A DNA stretch of 64,000 bases. Source: Turritopsis dohrnii. Its lineage: Eukaryota; Cnidaria; Hydrozoa; Anthoathecata; Oceaniidae. Below are positions 11,472 to 24,004 of this stretch, in pieces; the stretch's first letter is position 1, and each line of letters starts with the position of its first letter. A model generated the notes under the pieces. It saw only the letters and a list, made by a program, of their open reading frames with translations. It was not told the DNA's origin and ran no database searches. The position numbers and the translations under genes are program-made. Location: assembly GCA_027922465.2 (NCBI GenBank), contig BQMF02000297.1, forward strand, positions 434,001 through 498,000, read 5' to 3'.

Positions 11472-13528
11472 TCTCATTATACTAATTCGCGTTGTGCATA
11501 CCATTTTTATTTTAGAGAGTGATATTTGGTTTTCTTTTAACGGTCACACCTTCTTATTTTTTCCTTTTTCGTCGTAAAACCACATAGAGGTGACAGAGAC
11601 TTTTTTTAATGTTACGTAATCTAAGTGTGACGTTTAAATTTTTAAACCAATCAAAACGAAAGAAATTATTTTTTCGCCATCGTGGTTGCTTGACGATTTC
11701 CTAAAAGTTAGTTCGTTAATAACGGATTTTCATTATCGGTTGTGAATTTGATGAAGAAACAGCTTTGTATACACAAAGGTATTGTTATTATTAAAACCTT
11801 TTATAACCGTGTTTATTGCTAAACTTTTACTGTTATTGGATTTTAGAGGTGGCACATGAGTAAGTAAGTTTTTGAACAGATGTTTGTTTTTTATATAATG
11901 GGTTTTTCAGAGGAAAACCAAACAAAGAACGAGTGGACAGTCTATTTTTACGATAGAAACGTGTGCTGATTTTACGTATTTCTTTTTATAGTTATCAAAT
12001 AGTTATGAGAGTGCAGCAGTGAAGTAGTGAAGTTGAAGTGAAGTTGTTTAAAATGGCTGCAGAAAGGATGATGTTTATTTACATTGGTGAAAATTGTTTT
12101 ATTTCTTTTCGGTGGGAAAACGATACAAAGATACAAAGTAATATACGTAAGTACATGATTCGAACGCATTTAATAAATACAGAGTTAAAACGATCAAAAA
12201 GTTGCATGCCCTACAAGCAGTTACTGATTTGTTTTGGTAATGAACTGGCTGTTCTTTTATTTATTTATTTCAAAATGGCTCTACATTTATGAAGTTTAGA
12301 AAACAACATGGATGGAGAGCTTGCCGCCACTGTCTGTCACTGTTATGGCTATAATGGCTACAGAACATGATCAATATTGTTTACTTACATGATGATGTGA
12401 ATTGGTATTGAAAGGTAATCCAAAGTTAAAATAGTATCTATTTAGTTAGAACACAGTATGTGGATAAGTAAAGGATAAGAGGGATGTTTACTGTTGTGCT
12501 TTGAATTAGCCAGGAGGAGCTTTGAACTGAAATAAAAAACGGCTCCACATATGTGAATGTTTCATATGTTAAAAATTCTTTAGCTATACAAATTCTGTCA
12601 TTACTTTGTGTTTTTAATTATTATTTTTAAGGTAAATATGTTTTCAAAGTTTCTTTTATTTTTTTTTGTTTTTCTTTTGATTTCGTCATAGTATGATTAG
12701 GTTTTTTGTATGTTTTTTGAATATTTTCATATGTTAATATGGAAATGAAGCACATGGTGTGTTAAATTATGATGTTGAGAGGGTTAGTTAAGAGAAGAAT
12801 GGATTATGTATTTAAGAAGTTCATTAGTTATTACTGTGCAATGAAACTGTCCTACAAAAAAGAAGCATTATTATGTGTATGCATTATTTTGTGTTATGGT
12901 AATCGTTTACGTACCTGGGTATATAAAAGTTTGGCATTATGATTTTATTTGTGACTTTTTATCTTCTTGGTAAATTTTTGTTTTTAGTTATTGTTTTTAA
13001 GATAAATGCGTACTTGAATTTCTTTTTTTTTCTTTTTTTTGTTGTCGTTTATTTCAATATTCTTAAAGCATGATTAGGTTTTCCGTATTACAATTGAAAT
13101 ATTAATCTTTTAGGCAATAATAAAAAAGCATAAAGAAATGAAACTCATGGATTTAATCATGATGTTGATGGTTTTGGGAAGAACAAACTATATCATTTCA
13201 AAAATTCATTAATGGTTGGGGTCCAGTAGTAACTTTGGAACAAAAGAAAAAGTTGGAAGGTATCATTTTTGTAATGTTATTCAATGTTTGGTTTTGTATG
13301 TCTGGGTAAACTGTTCTGTGTTATGTATTGCATATTTTTATATTAACGTTACTTGTCTTCTGCGTATAAATATTTATTCTGAGCCATGTTGCTATTTGTT
13401 TCTGTTTTAAATCTTTTGAATGTAAGAAATGAATTAAAAGATTAATGCCTGTAAAAACTTTTCACGACTTAAATTCTGTGACACAACGCATGCTGAACAT
13501 GAGTGGCGAGCGACGCCGCCTGGGCTAG
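11472..13528 (+). mobile_element. Non-autonomous Helitron B
   Basis: Starts A|TCTCATTATACTAATTCGCG at 11472, followed by the TTTTATTTTAGAGAGTGAT box. Ends with the GTGGCGAGCGACGCCGCC hairpin and CTAG|T at 13525-13528. It contains GT-rich and poly-T tracts and only short ORFs. The region 13441-13520 is the plus-strand counterpart of 630-705 in Helitron A. The next element (13535-19281) is inserted directly at its 3' end. Confidence 0.8.
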
Positions 13529-14182
13529 TATTGATAGGGTGGTCAAACAATGCAATGTTTTCATTAGAATATTAGATTTTTTTTTTCAGACAACTTAGAA
13601 AAACTGCCATAACTTCCGTGAAAATTGTCAAAACTTTATGAATTTTTTTTAAAATGTACAGAATTTGCTGCTGATTCTAAATATATAAGTATTGAAGCCA
13701 TAGGGGAACTAGTGTTCGCACATTTCAACTAAAAAGTGACATCGGTAAAATCTTCGCTTGTTTACAAAAAACGGCACTGTAAAAATCAAGTACCCTAGTA
13801 TGTTTAACAGCAAAGGGCGGAAGATCCTTGGACAGCGGCTTAAAACGGTTTTTTTCAGCGCAAGACAATAAAGTTTCCCGCCATATATTTTTCTTTGCGG
13901 TTATCCTCCCGAAGGACCTCGAAAAGGCAAGTCGAAGTTTTCATTTAAAGATTTTTTAAATTTTTCATTTCGAAATTTGCCGAAGAAAGTGACATCGCTG
14001 GAAAGCTTATCCATTGTAGATTAACGCTGTGAAGGTTGTTTTATTATTTAATTGTTTGCTCTCTCCCGATTTTCCATTAAGTAACTCAAGCTATTAAAAA
14101 TTTTTTCACCCGAGATTAATTTTTTTTTTTAAAATTAATTTACGTCATCAAGTAATTTGATTGGTTAATAAGATTAAACAAA

Positions 14183-17100
14183 ATGGCAGAATCAAATATA
14201 AACAAAGTTTTGTCTTGCAACGCCCTTGTTTCACTTGTGCTAAGTTCTCAGCTTCCTGAATGTTGGGAACCAAACAATGATAAAATCACTTATGGAACCC
14301 TTCAGAATTTGTTTGCCGTTGTTGAAAATCAATCTCTTTCAAGTTCGGTGATTGTAAAAGCCATTAATTTGTTGTCTGGTCAGGATTTTTCTGAGAAAAT
14401 TAGAAAACCATCCAACTTTGTGAAGAAAATAAATAACTTCATAAAAAAATTCCTCTTCTTGTATGTATGAAATGGTAGAGGAACTTGATGCTGTTGGTGT
14501 ATCAACAACAGTGTCTTAGTCATTAGGCATTTTCTGTGACAAGATCAGCATTACGAAGGATAGTGTATATAATTTCAGCTCTTCTTCATGTTCATCCGCA
14601 AAAGAAACTCTTCTTGTAAATGGGGCTGTTCTTGAACTTGAAAAGTATTGTAGAGATGCTGGAACTTCTTGGCCATTATTCACTCAGTGGGTTTTAACAC
14701 TGATGGGCAAGATCAGTGAATATCCTCAACTGCCTCATCAAGCACTGAAATTAAAAGTTGAGGCATTGAAATCTGAAAAAGCTTCCCTTCTTAAAAATTA
14801 CAAAAAAGCTAGCTATGGGGACACAGTTGATTCTTTTTTCTCTACAGAATTTACCTTTTTGTTGAAGAAGTCGACTGCTGATAATTCTTTTAATGATGAC
14901 TCTTTGTTAATGAAAATACGTAAACTTCATAAAATAATTTCTGACTTGCTGTGCATTAATTCTGAATTGGAGTCACAACTTGATTTAACTTGTGATTCAT
15001 TAAGAGAAGAATCTCAGAATCCAAGTTTCAAGAGTTATCTAAAACTGCTGAAAAACTTAGAAAATAAAAAATAAAAATAAATAACGATTTAAATAGTAAA
15101 ATAATTGGCCTAAGTAGTTTTTCGAAATGTAATATAAATAAAAAAATTCACTGCCAGAAAGACAAGACCTTCAAAGACACCTCAGTCAATCTGAGGAAAG
15201 GAATTTGCTGTTGGAACAAGAAATTGAATTTAGCATTAAAATCTGGACTAAAATCCAGAAAGAAAATTTCTTATTTAAAGTCACAGGCTGTTGATGAATC
15301 TTCTTATTCGCAATCGTATATTTCTGATTTAAAGAATCAGATTGCCGTTCTTGAAAATGAAAAGCTGCAATTGGAAGAAAAAATTGAAAGTTTCGTTAAC
15401 AAAGAACTAAAAGTTTACCATGATGGCTGCTATAGTGATGATATTCGGATGGTCTATGAAGATCTTCTTTGTATGGGTTTAAGTACAAGGAATGTTGAGA
15501 AAGTTATTTGGGTCGTTTTGGAGAAATTAGCTGGTGTGTCTGTTGAGAAACTTCCAAAGCCCACTTTTGCTAAATACATGCCAAATTCATGTTGCTTCTG
15601 AACTAGCTGGTAGCAAACATAATACATCTGACACCTTTCTAAACTCTACTTTCATCGATAATGACAATAACCATTCTAATAATAATAATAATCTTGATGT
15701 GTCTTCTTTTGAACAAATGTTTCCTTCTAATAATGATGTCAATAATAATACTCTCCATTCTGATGGTACCAGTAAAAAAGGATATTCTTATGTCACTTTT
15801 GATATAAATAAATCTGGCAAAACTTTAGTCACTGGATTACGTGAAGTTGGAGGTGGTGATGCATCTGCTCAACTAGAAACTTTTAAAGACATTTTGTCAG
15901 ATATTGGTCAATTTGTAAATGATGGTAATGAAAATGGTTTTCTTGATGATGCTATATCTTCTATCAAGAATACAATGTCTGATCGCTGTGCTACACAAAA
16001 AAAATTTAATTCTTTATTTTGTCAATTTCGAAAATCCATCTTACCTCGTGTTGTTGGAAACTGGTCTTGCTTGAGTGTTGAACAGAAAGAATCTTTGTCC
16101 ACTGTTAACGATTTCTTTTGTGGCCTGCATTTTCTTGTTGGTCTTGCTGATCAGGCGGAAGCATGTTTGAAAGTTTATGAAAAACTTTTGATTGGTGACA
16201 ATAAGGTAGGCTCTTTGGCTCATGGTGGCTATTCAAATGGAGAATCTGGCACTACCAGACTTATTCGCACTGTTTGTAAATCTGTACAAGAACGTGGATG
16301 CGAAAAGTCTGGTAGAATGGTCACTTTTGCAATGCAGATGAAGGAAGAACATGGTATTGTTGATATTCCTTTGCATCCTTTCTTAGGAAATCGTTTCAAC
16401 ATCCTTTTTTTAAATGGGGCTGGAGTATTTAATCTTTACAACAAATTATTCGATTTCTTTTCCAATCTTGAAAAGGATAATAAATTATTGACTGCTGTTT
16501 TCTGGGATCTGCAAGTATTACCCTATCGTATTGGATGTAGATCGTTGGGATTAATACACAAATTAGTCACTGCTCCATTATGGAGAAAAATGGAAATGGA
16601 AAAAAATGCATTGAAAATGACCCCACATTATCAAAAAATGCTAAATCTTTTTGAGAAGTGGGCTAATGATAGTTCTTTCTTTTTAACTGGTGATGATTGT
16701 CTCTTTCCAGATTTAGTTCACAAAGATGAACTGTTTTATTCCTTAATCGAACCTAATGTAGAATTTGATGAAATGACTAAACAGTGTTTAGAGATGATCT
16801 TTTCTTCTTTTGTGTTGGTTTCCAAACGCATGCTTCATGACCATTTATTTGATGGAAAGCTTAATCAACCTAGCAATTCCTTAATTAAAGAATCTGAGTC
16901 TGTTCCAACTACTAATGCTGATGCAGAACGGGATTTCGGTATGTTGGACAGACTTATGAAACTGAAACCAAAAGCACTTGATTTGGTTTATGAAGGTATC
17001 ATTATGTTTAACCGGAACAAAACCAATGAATGGAGGAACTCTTTGACAAAGGAGCAGCTATCCTTTGTAATGAAGAAAGCCCGTGATTCAAAGGCCCTTC

Positions 17101-17551
17101 AGAAAAAAAGTTTCTTTGATCGCAAAAGGTCCATTCATCAACAAAGAGTTTCAAGGCTAAAGAACGACGCAAAGGAAAGGCAGAGAAAAGCAAAGGAGTT
17201 AGCTGTTGAAAAGGAGAGGTTGGTCCATCAAATTGAGGAGTTGGGTGGACTGTGGGATGCAACTAATCTTCATTCATCTTTATCAAAATATCCATCTGAT
17301 AGAGAAAAACGTTTTGCTTTAAAAATTCAACTTAATTTCCGTCCTCTACTGAGGATTTTATTGATGTGAGCATACTTCATTTATACTCAATGATACTTCA
17401 ATGATACTTGGTGGCCTGCAGTAGTTGTAGATGTTGACATCGAAAGTTCAGACATAAATAACCCAGATTTCTTTGTTTTTTATGAGGATAATGAAAGTTC
17501 TGAAACTACAGATCCTGAGTACTTTCATCACCTCTTATTTCCGACTATTTA
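14183..17551 (+). pseudogene. hAT-like transposase (degraded)
   Basis: A long protein can be traced from MAESNINKV (14183) through frameshifts near 14450 and 15575, stops near 14518 and 15073, and a 3' frameshift near 17330, to an acidic C-terminus ending at 17549. The N-terminal and central parts (14703-15570) are coiled-coil rich. The core includes HPFLGNRFNILF and, near 16890, ESVPTTNADAERDFGMLDRL followed by KPKALDLVYEGIIMFNRNKT. This last region resembles the C-terminal dimerisation region of hAT-type transposases. A basic coiled coil follows (17090-17250) and then NDTWWPAVVVDVD, a WWP-containing tail. Inactive because of multiple lesions. I place it with hAT on termini plus C-terminal motif. 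The catalytic triad was not located with certainty. Confidence 0.65.
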
Positions 17552-18045
17552 AATGGTTGCTTCATTGAATACCCTATCTCTAATGTTTAATTGGCAACTA
17601 ATGCATAATCTTTCCTTTTCATTAACTCGTCTTTTTTGGATTTGTGGATTTTGTTATCAAAGTCTGTGTTAGAGGTCTTGTGAGTTCATACCTTCAATGG
17701 ATTGGAAGGGAAACATAATGGACATGTCTATGCATGTGTTGCCAATAACTAAAATTTATAAAAACTATTCTCTACAACCATAATTAATAATTACTTCATA
17801 ACTCTACAATAAACATTACATTCTTCTTGTTCCCCATAGCTACACTTAGTAACAGAACAGTCAACATCTATGTCCCAACCAATCAAATAAAATAAATAAA
17901 TAATTATAAGACTATTTTTCGACTCGATCTACCCCCTTTATTATTCCACCCCCACCCCCTCCCACATTAATTTTCAGTTACTTTTTGCTCATTATTTTTA
18001 AACCCCTTCCCCTCCCCCTCTTTAATTCCCTTTCCCCTATCTAAA

Positions 18046-18165
18046 ATAGTGAGTGTGCATCCCATTTTTATTTTAGAGAGTGATAAGATTTATTTTAAAT
18101 CTTAAATACTAATCCGCTTTGTTCGTCCCATTTTTATTTTAGAGAGTGATACTTATAATTGCAAT
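18046..18165 (+). repeat. Two Helitron 5'-end fragments
   Basis: CCCATTTTTATTTTAGAGAGTGAT occurs twice in direct orientation, near 18060-18083 and 18128-18151. The second is preceded by ATACTAATCCGC, the subterminal start of the Helitron A/B family. The fragments lie inside the hAT-like element. Confidence 0.65.
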
Positions 18166-18340
18166 TTAAGGTCAAGTTCAATATAAGCATATAAGCTAAA
18201 ATTAAAAATGGATTATCGCGTTGAGATGCATTTACAGTTTACAGTTGGTTCTTTTTAGAACCTCCTATTTATAGAAAACGTTATATTTGGCAAATTTCCA
18301 TTCATCAAGGTAAGTAGGGTTGTTGGGTAATTGAAAAAAT

Positions 18341-19020
18341 TTCATTTCATTCACGTACGCACAAGATATAGCAATTTAGGGACTTACATAAAACAACAAG
18401 ATAATTATGCATAAATTAAGCTAATTTATGCAATTTTGGTTTTAATTTTGAACTCTTGACACTTGGAATCAATTTTTTGGACTGAAATAATTAAGTATGG
18501 AAAATTTCGCTTCATTTCATTCATGTGAGCACAAGATATAACAATTGAGGGATTTCGCATAAAAAAAACAAGATAATTATGCATAAATTATAATAATTTA
18601 TGCAATTTTGGTTCGTAAATTTGAATTCTCGACACTGGAAATGATTTCTTTGGACTGAAATAGTCAAGCATAGAAAATTTCATTTCATTCATGTGAGCAC
18701 AAGAATTTGCATAAAATAACAAGATAATTACGAATAAATTATGCTAATTTATGCAATTTTCGTTCTTAATTTTTAATTCTCGACACTTGGAATGAATTTT
18801 TTGGACTGAAATAGGTAAGTGTGGAAAATTTCATTTCATATCGTTCATGTGAGCACAAGATATTACACATTAGAAAATCCAAGCATTATAAATTGTCATA
18901 ATTACGACATAATTATGCAAATTTATGCAGTTTAGGTTCGGAATTTTGAACTTTCATTGTCAGAAACGAATTTCTCGGACCAAAATACTTTTATGCTGAA
19001 ATTTCATTGAATTTCGTTCA
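18341..19020 (+). repeat. ~168-bp tandem repeat, four copies plus a partial
   Basis: The unit start TTCATTTCATTCAYGTGAGCACAAG recurs near 18341, 18511, 18679 and 18829, with a weaker fifth near 19001. Spacings are 170, 168 and 150 bp. Each unit contains GATAATTATGCATAAATTA and TTGGACTGAAATA. Units differ by substitutions and one short deletion, so the array is not recent. It is located just inside the right end of the hAT-like element. Confidence 0.8.
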
Positions 19021-19599
19021 TTCAATCAAAAGTTATTGTTAATTTTGTATGAAAAGTTAATAAAAAACCTTCATTTTGGTGCCACTTTCTTCCTAATAGT
19101 CCCTTCATAAATAATTTCCAAAATTAGTCAATTTTTCGACGTTTTAAATTTCAATAACTTTTGATTGGGTTGGAGTTAGAAGGTGGTTGACCCCTCGTTG
19201 GATTGCATTTTTGAAGCTCTTTTTAATGATATAGTTTTCATTATCATACCTAAAAAATAATTTTTTTCAGTGACCACCCTAGTATTGATTATATTGATAC
19301 AGGTAAATCTATACATTAATAGCCGATTCTCCGTCTGTCTGTCTGTTTGTTTGAAACTCACGCAAAATGGTAGATTGAGTTGTGAGCGAAATTATTTCTT
19401 TTTTTGTGTGCGACGTGAGTTCGAAGCAAATACATTGCAACCCCAATCGAACGTGACTTTTTTTGGCTGATGAACTAATAGGAATAACGTTTTGTTTTTA
19501 TTATTATTGTTAGTTTTATATTCCAAAGACTACGTTGACTACATTGGCTTTGAAAACAATACATCAACTAAAGGAGCAACTTTACAATACCACCCTTAG

Positions 19600-19781
19600 C
19601 AGCTTCGTGGCTTCGTGGCTACACAGCTTCGCGGCTTCGTGGATACACGGCTTCGCGGCTTCGTGGCTTCCCGGCTTCGTGGCTACACGGCTTCTCGGCT
19701 TCGTGGCTTCGCGGCTTCGTGGCTTCGTGGCTTCACGGCTTCACGGCTTCGTGGCTTCACGGCTTCACGGCTTCGTGTTTA
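19600..19781 (+). repeat. Minisatellite of GGCTTCGTGGCTTCRCGGCTTC type (left arm)
   Basis: A short-period array of CGGCTTCG/TGGCTTCG/TGGCTACA units starting about 27 bp inside the Merlin left terminus. It is far richer in GC than its surroundings. The apparent reading frames through it (repeats of SRLRGF-like residues) are a by-product of the array. Confidence 0.85.
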
Positions 19782-19946
19782 CAAAGCCAGCTTATTTTAG
19801 GGGACACAAAAACACTTATGAAGAAGTTATTTTTGTAACAAAAAGGGTTTTAAAGGATAGAATACCACATCGAAAAACATTGGACATTATTCAATTGCAT
19901 AGAAATACAAACGAAAGTATGAGAAATAACATTAAAAATGAATCAA

Positions 19947-21243
19947 TCATTTAAATCGATACACTGATGATATATCTTTAATGATTTCCTTGAATAAATC
20001 ATTTTCTTTATTTGAATACCTCCACATAAATTCACCAAGGTAGGAATTAAACATTGATTTTCTTATCCCAAACGCAGGGAATTTGCTTTTAGCCTGCCGC
20101 CAATGACCCTCTATTTTATTGGTATGGTCTCCTTCTTCGTTAACAAATTCCACAGAATGGTTTACTTTTAAGTGAGTGAAATCTTTTTCACTCAAGATGT
20201 CATAAGGTTTCCAACAGTCACTTATGATTGTTGTACCAGGAAGGATATACTTTTCAATGATTGGGATTAGTGTGTTACGATCCCTCTTTTCTACAGCAAC
20301 CATAAAATTTCGACGGCTTTCCTCTTCTATACCCCCAAACACCCACTGTCCTTCAACATGATGCCCCCGATGATATTTACGTTTGCCAAATTTGCTTTCG
20401 TCAATCTGAACACGTTTTCCAGGACCACCAATTGGCTGAGATTTGTCCATCATGACATGATCACAAAGTTCTCGGTAAAAATTAAACCAGTCAACACTTG
20501 TTTTACTGGACATCCTCATTTCTTGCTGAATCTGTTGCTGAGTCATACCTATATATGAGCAAAATATATATCAAAGGATAAAAATTTATTGTATAAAAAT
20601 CTGCCTTAGCAAGATGCGCATTTATTTCACATCCAAACTTACCAGCACTCCACCAATATGTCATTTCGATTACTTCTTCCAGTGTCATGTTACAATTTTC
20701 AAACCACGATCCTTTTCTCAAAGATCTATCGTGAGTTGATCCATTTTTCCTACAGCGCCACTTGTATCCATCAGAGGAGTAATCTAATAATAAGCTGTTT
20801 TTGTTATTTCTACTTATTTCAAGATATTTTCATGTAACTAGCAAAATCCTGCACTTACTAGTACTCTTTTTAAGTTCCATTTGGTGATTACATATATCAC
20901 AAACCAACCCTTTAGCTAGCAACTTGTTATCTTGACACCATTTGATAGCCGCTTCCTTCGAATTAATGACGTTGTTCAGCAACCACCGAAAGTTTGTTTT
21001 TTTGCCATCTGAAAAACAATGTTATTAAATTGGTAAATTGAATCAATTGGTTGTTATTGTTAAAAGTAAAAACTAGAAAATAAAAAGAGTTATTAGAAGG
21101 TCATAAAAAATAAGATTACCTTTTTGAAATCTTGAGTAACTGAAAAAGTTTCTATGCGGCAACAGCATTCCACACATTTCTTTCTTTGTTTGATCGTCAA
21201 ACTCATCGAATGTTTGTGTACCTCTTTCTCTTAACCTCTTCAT
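19947..21243 (-). CDS. Merlin transposase (ISXO2/IS1595-like DDE)
   Basis: Four exons by GT-AG splice sites: about 21243-21121, 21003-20864, 20785-20643 and 20549-19947. The start MKRLRERGTQTFDEF is the first ATG of an open frame with no upstream continuation. Exons 2-3 give a zinc-ribbon-like CDIC...WRCRK pattern. Exon 3-4 holds a helix-turn-helix region (EVIEMTYWWSAG, then MTQQQIQQEM). The DDE domain shows IDESKFGKRKYHRG (first Asp), IISDCWKPYD (second Asp) and NKIEGHWRQAK (Glu). Total is about 335-340 residues, the usual Merlin length. No stop or frameshift is visible, so this copy may be intact. It would cut and paste the element at 19573-24136. Confidence 0.85.
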
Positions 21244-21508
21244 CTTTTTATTTGATTAACTAAGAAATAAGAATGGCTATTTGTTCTTATTATTCATAGA
21301 TAATCAGCTGATACTCCTGTAATACAGTGAATGATAATGCTCTTTTTTTCTATAAAAAACAAATAATCCTATCCTTCATCGTAAACGTTACTGTAACCAT
21401 GACACTGACGCAGTTTGCAATAACAACACATAACCAATATTTTAATGAATAACTACAATGCAAATACATAAATAAATATGTAATATTATAATATAGTTGC
21501 AGTTAATT

Positions 21509-23390
21509 TCAACAAGCATTAAGTTCAACCCCCTTTTCAGCTAAAATGTTTCTCATTCCAAGGGTTATAAATTTTGGAATGGTTGCTGCAAATTTTCTTC
21601 TATAATCGCATGTATCAACAAAGGGAGGCGGTGCATAACCCTTTTCATAAATGATCGTCTTCATTGACGACCCAGGAACACGAACGGAATGGATTGTGCC
21701 AAAGCCTTCTTCCGCAAGACGTTGTATTCCTTTCAAAAATTCATCTTTTACGACGGTCCTTAACTTCCTGGTCGTGAAACTTTTAAAGGTTTTGTATGAA
21801 ACTACATTTGAAGGTGTTAACAATATTCCCTTCGCAATCTCTTCGGTTGTTGGCTGATGCAATGTAGGTCGAATGTTGCTGGACATTATGTCCTTTACGA
21901 ACTGAAGAAAAAATGAAAACAAATAAATAAATAAAAAAAAGTTACTTTTTTATGTAAGGCATACTTTATAAAGACTCGTGATAATAAAGCTAATCCTTTG
22001 ATAAAACTTTGATAGAACTTTGATAGAAATGGCAATCCAATGATAGAACTTTGGGCAATCAAAGCTTTGACTTTTAGTATTAAGTTTTCATAAACAAAAC
22101 AATATGATCTTAAGATTTTTAAACAAAAAGCGAAAAACAAAACTCTACCGTTATGAAAATATTTTTTTGTTGTTCTAGAGTTTCTACAAAATACACCGCG
22201 CTTTTGAATTTTTGGAGGCTAATTTCTTCTGGTATTATATCAATATCAACGTTTGAAAATAGTGCTTCCAAAACGTGTATACACGCAGATATCCGTGGTA
22301 CCAAGTCTCCTTTTTTTGATTTTGGCGGTGGAAGTCCTTCTTCTAATGCACTATTCAATTCAACGACAAAATTTGTCTCCATTTCGTTGAAAGACCTGTG
22401 AAAAAAGTTTCTCAAATTAAGAATCATAATCAAGTCAATTAACAGCCCATTCGAAAACTATATCATAAAAAGAAATCAACGTACCGCAATGCATCATCAG
22501 AGTAGTATAAATTAAAAGAATTCACTGGGATTCTATCGAGCCTTTTGTATATCGGGCAGATTGACTGCGTCGTCAAACCCGTTAATGTGTTCGAAGCTTC
22601 AATTTGTTCCGTGGGAAGTGCCCTTGAAGCATTCGGCACAAATACTAAAAATCGATCCAACAACCCATTGCCACTGTCCATTTTTGCAACTAGCGCTGCC
22701 ATACTGTTCATTTGTGTTGCACCTATGAAATGAATGAAATTATATATTCAATTTATTTGACATGACAAGGTAAAAAGGTAAAACAAACAGAATTGATAAA
22801 TTGGCGATACCTAATATGCTAAAAGAGCAATTCTCTTCTATTTCTCTTCGATTCTCGGTTGCATAATTTGATTCGCACTTTTCTCCGGAAAATAATTTAC
22901 ATAGCAGCTGAGAATCTCTGATAGCATTTTCGTCGTCGTTCTTCAGCATTTTATTGAGATATTCAAATATCTCAGGATTAGCAATGTAGCCATGTTTGTC
23001 TTTTGACAACATTTTTGTTAACCCTGAACTGGTTGTGTTGCTGATTAAGTTGCACTCAATTCCTTCCAAAGGTTTGTTGACTGCATCCTTGAAAGCCGAA
23101 GATTTGCCTGTGCTTGGTGGACCGACTATTATGGAAAAAATATTTAACGGCATCGTGTGTTCGTTCCTCAGTTCAATCAATATTTTTTTTTTCGATAGCA
23201 TGAAGCTAACTGTAGTTAAAACACATAACGTATAATAGCCTGCATTAGTCCCTATAGATTTTGATCGTAAATCAATCAATGACGCCAACTCTTCAGAAAA
23301 CACTTTGGAATGGTCGATGTCATGCTCAACTAAACGTTTGTGTAGACCTGACCATGTTTCTTCCGATTGATTTTTGAGAATTCGATTCAT
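21509..23390 (-). CDS. DUF3987-like P-loop ATPase/primase-helicase, Merlin passenger gene
   Basis: Four exons inferred from splice sites: about 23390-22812, 22722-22484, 22394-22149 and 21904-21509, about 485 residues. Residues near 90 carry a Walker A motif, GPPSTGKSSAFKD, in an IFSIIVGPPSTGKS strand-loop. Later come KLFSGEK and, across the first intron, SILGATQMNS...SGNGLLDRFLVF. This ILGATQ...DxGLLDRFLxxxP arrangement resembles DUF3987 family replicative ATPases. The remaining C-terminal half (KDIMSSNIRP to the stop) looks helical and unassigned, perhaps winged-helix. It lies upstream of the transposase in the same orientation within one element, and all exons are open. Function is unknown. 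A role in replication-coupled transposition or target choice is a guess. Confidence 0.65.
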
Positions 23391-24004
23391 ATCTGTTAAC
23401 GAATATAAAATTACTCAGTTAAATGATAAAATGTTTAAGTGTAAACTATTAACAAAAATCAGGAAATATATGACTTACCTAACACAAGTACAGAAGCAAG
23501 CTATGAATAAATAATACACAGGTATCACAGTTGGTATAGCCAATAGTCTATTAAAACATAAACAACAAATGAAATAAGAAAACATAAATATGGAGCGAAA
23601 ATCTTCAATTGCCTGGTTGGTTACCACCAGTTAGCTCTCTTAACATCCTTTCATTTTTTTTTTTTATTAGGCGTATTTATTCATGCTTGTGAAATGTTAA
23701 CCAGCAGGTAACTCAAGAAAAAAACAACCAAAAGACTAGTACCTTCTTTCCGAATGCAAAAAATGCGTGAGCGACGTCTTTGTGCGAAATCCAGTAGGGT
23801 AATAATGAAAAATTAACGGATCTGCGGTAAACGCTAAGTAAATCCGTACCAAACCAGCAATGATGCCAAAATATTGAAAATCGATCATAAATTTATCTTT
23901 TAAAAATTTAGTATGACGTCAGACTCGGATGAAAAGCAATGCAACGTCAGACCCGGATGGAAACCAGTGCAAGAGATACCATTGCATTGGTTTCTATTTG
24001 TTGA

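Larger units (their letters stand above)
13535..19281 (+). mobile_element. hAT-like DNA transposon, 5.75 kb
   Basis: The ends are TAGGGTGGTCA (13535) and TGACCACCCTA (ending 19281). They are flanked by the direct repeat GTATTGA at 13528-13534 and 19282-19288, seven bases or eight with a one-base offset. TAGGG fits the hAT terminal consensus YARNG. The left copy of the target duplication uses the final G of the Helitron B terminator, so this element landed at the Helitron 3' edge. It carries one decayed transposase gene, Helitron end fragments and a tandem array. Confidence 0.7.

Noticed and set aside
18341..19020. CRISPR-like array
   Set aside because: Eukaryotic context. Units are whole-length tandem repeats without unique spacers.
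19535..19954. Repeat protein with SRLRGF-type units
   Set aside because: The frame is created by the minisatellite. A second frame through it is equally open, and there is no start context or domain.
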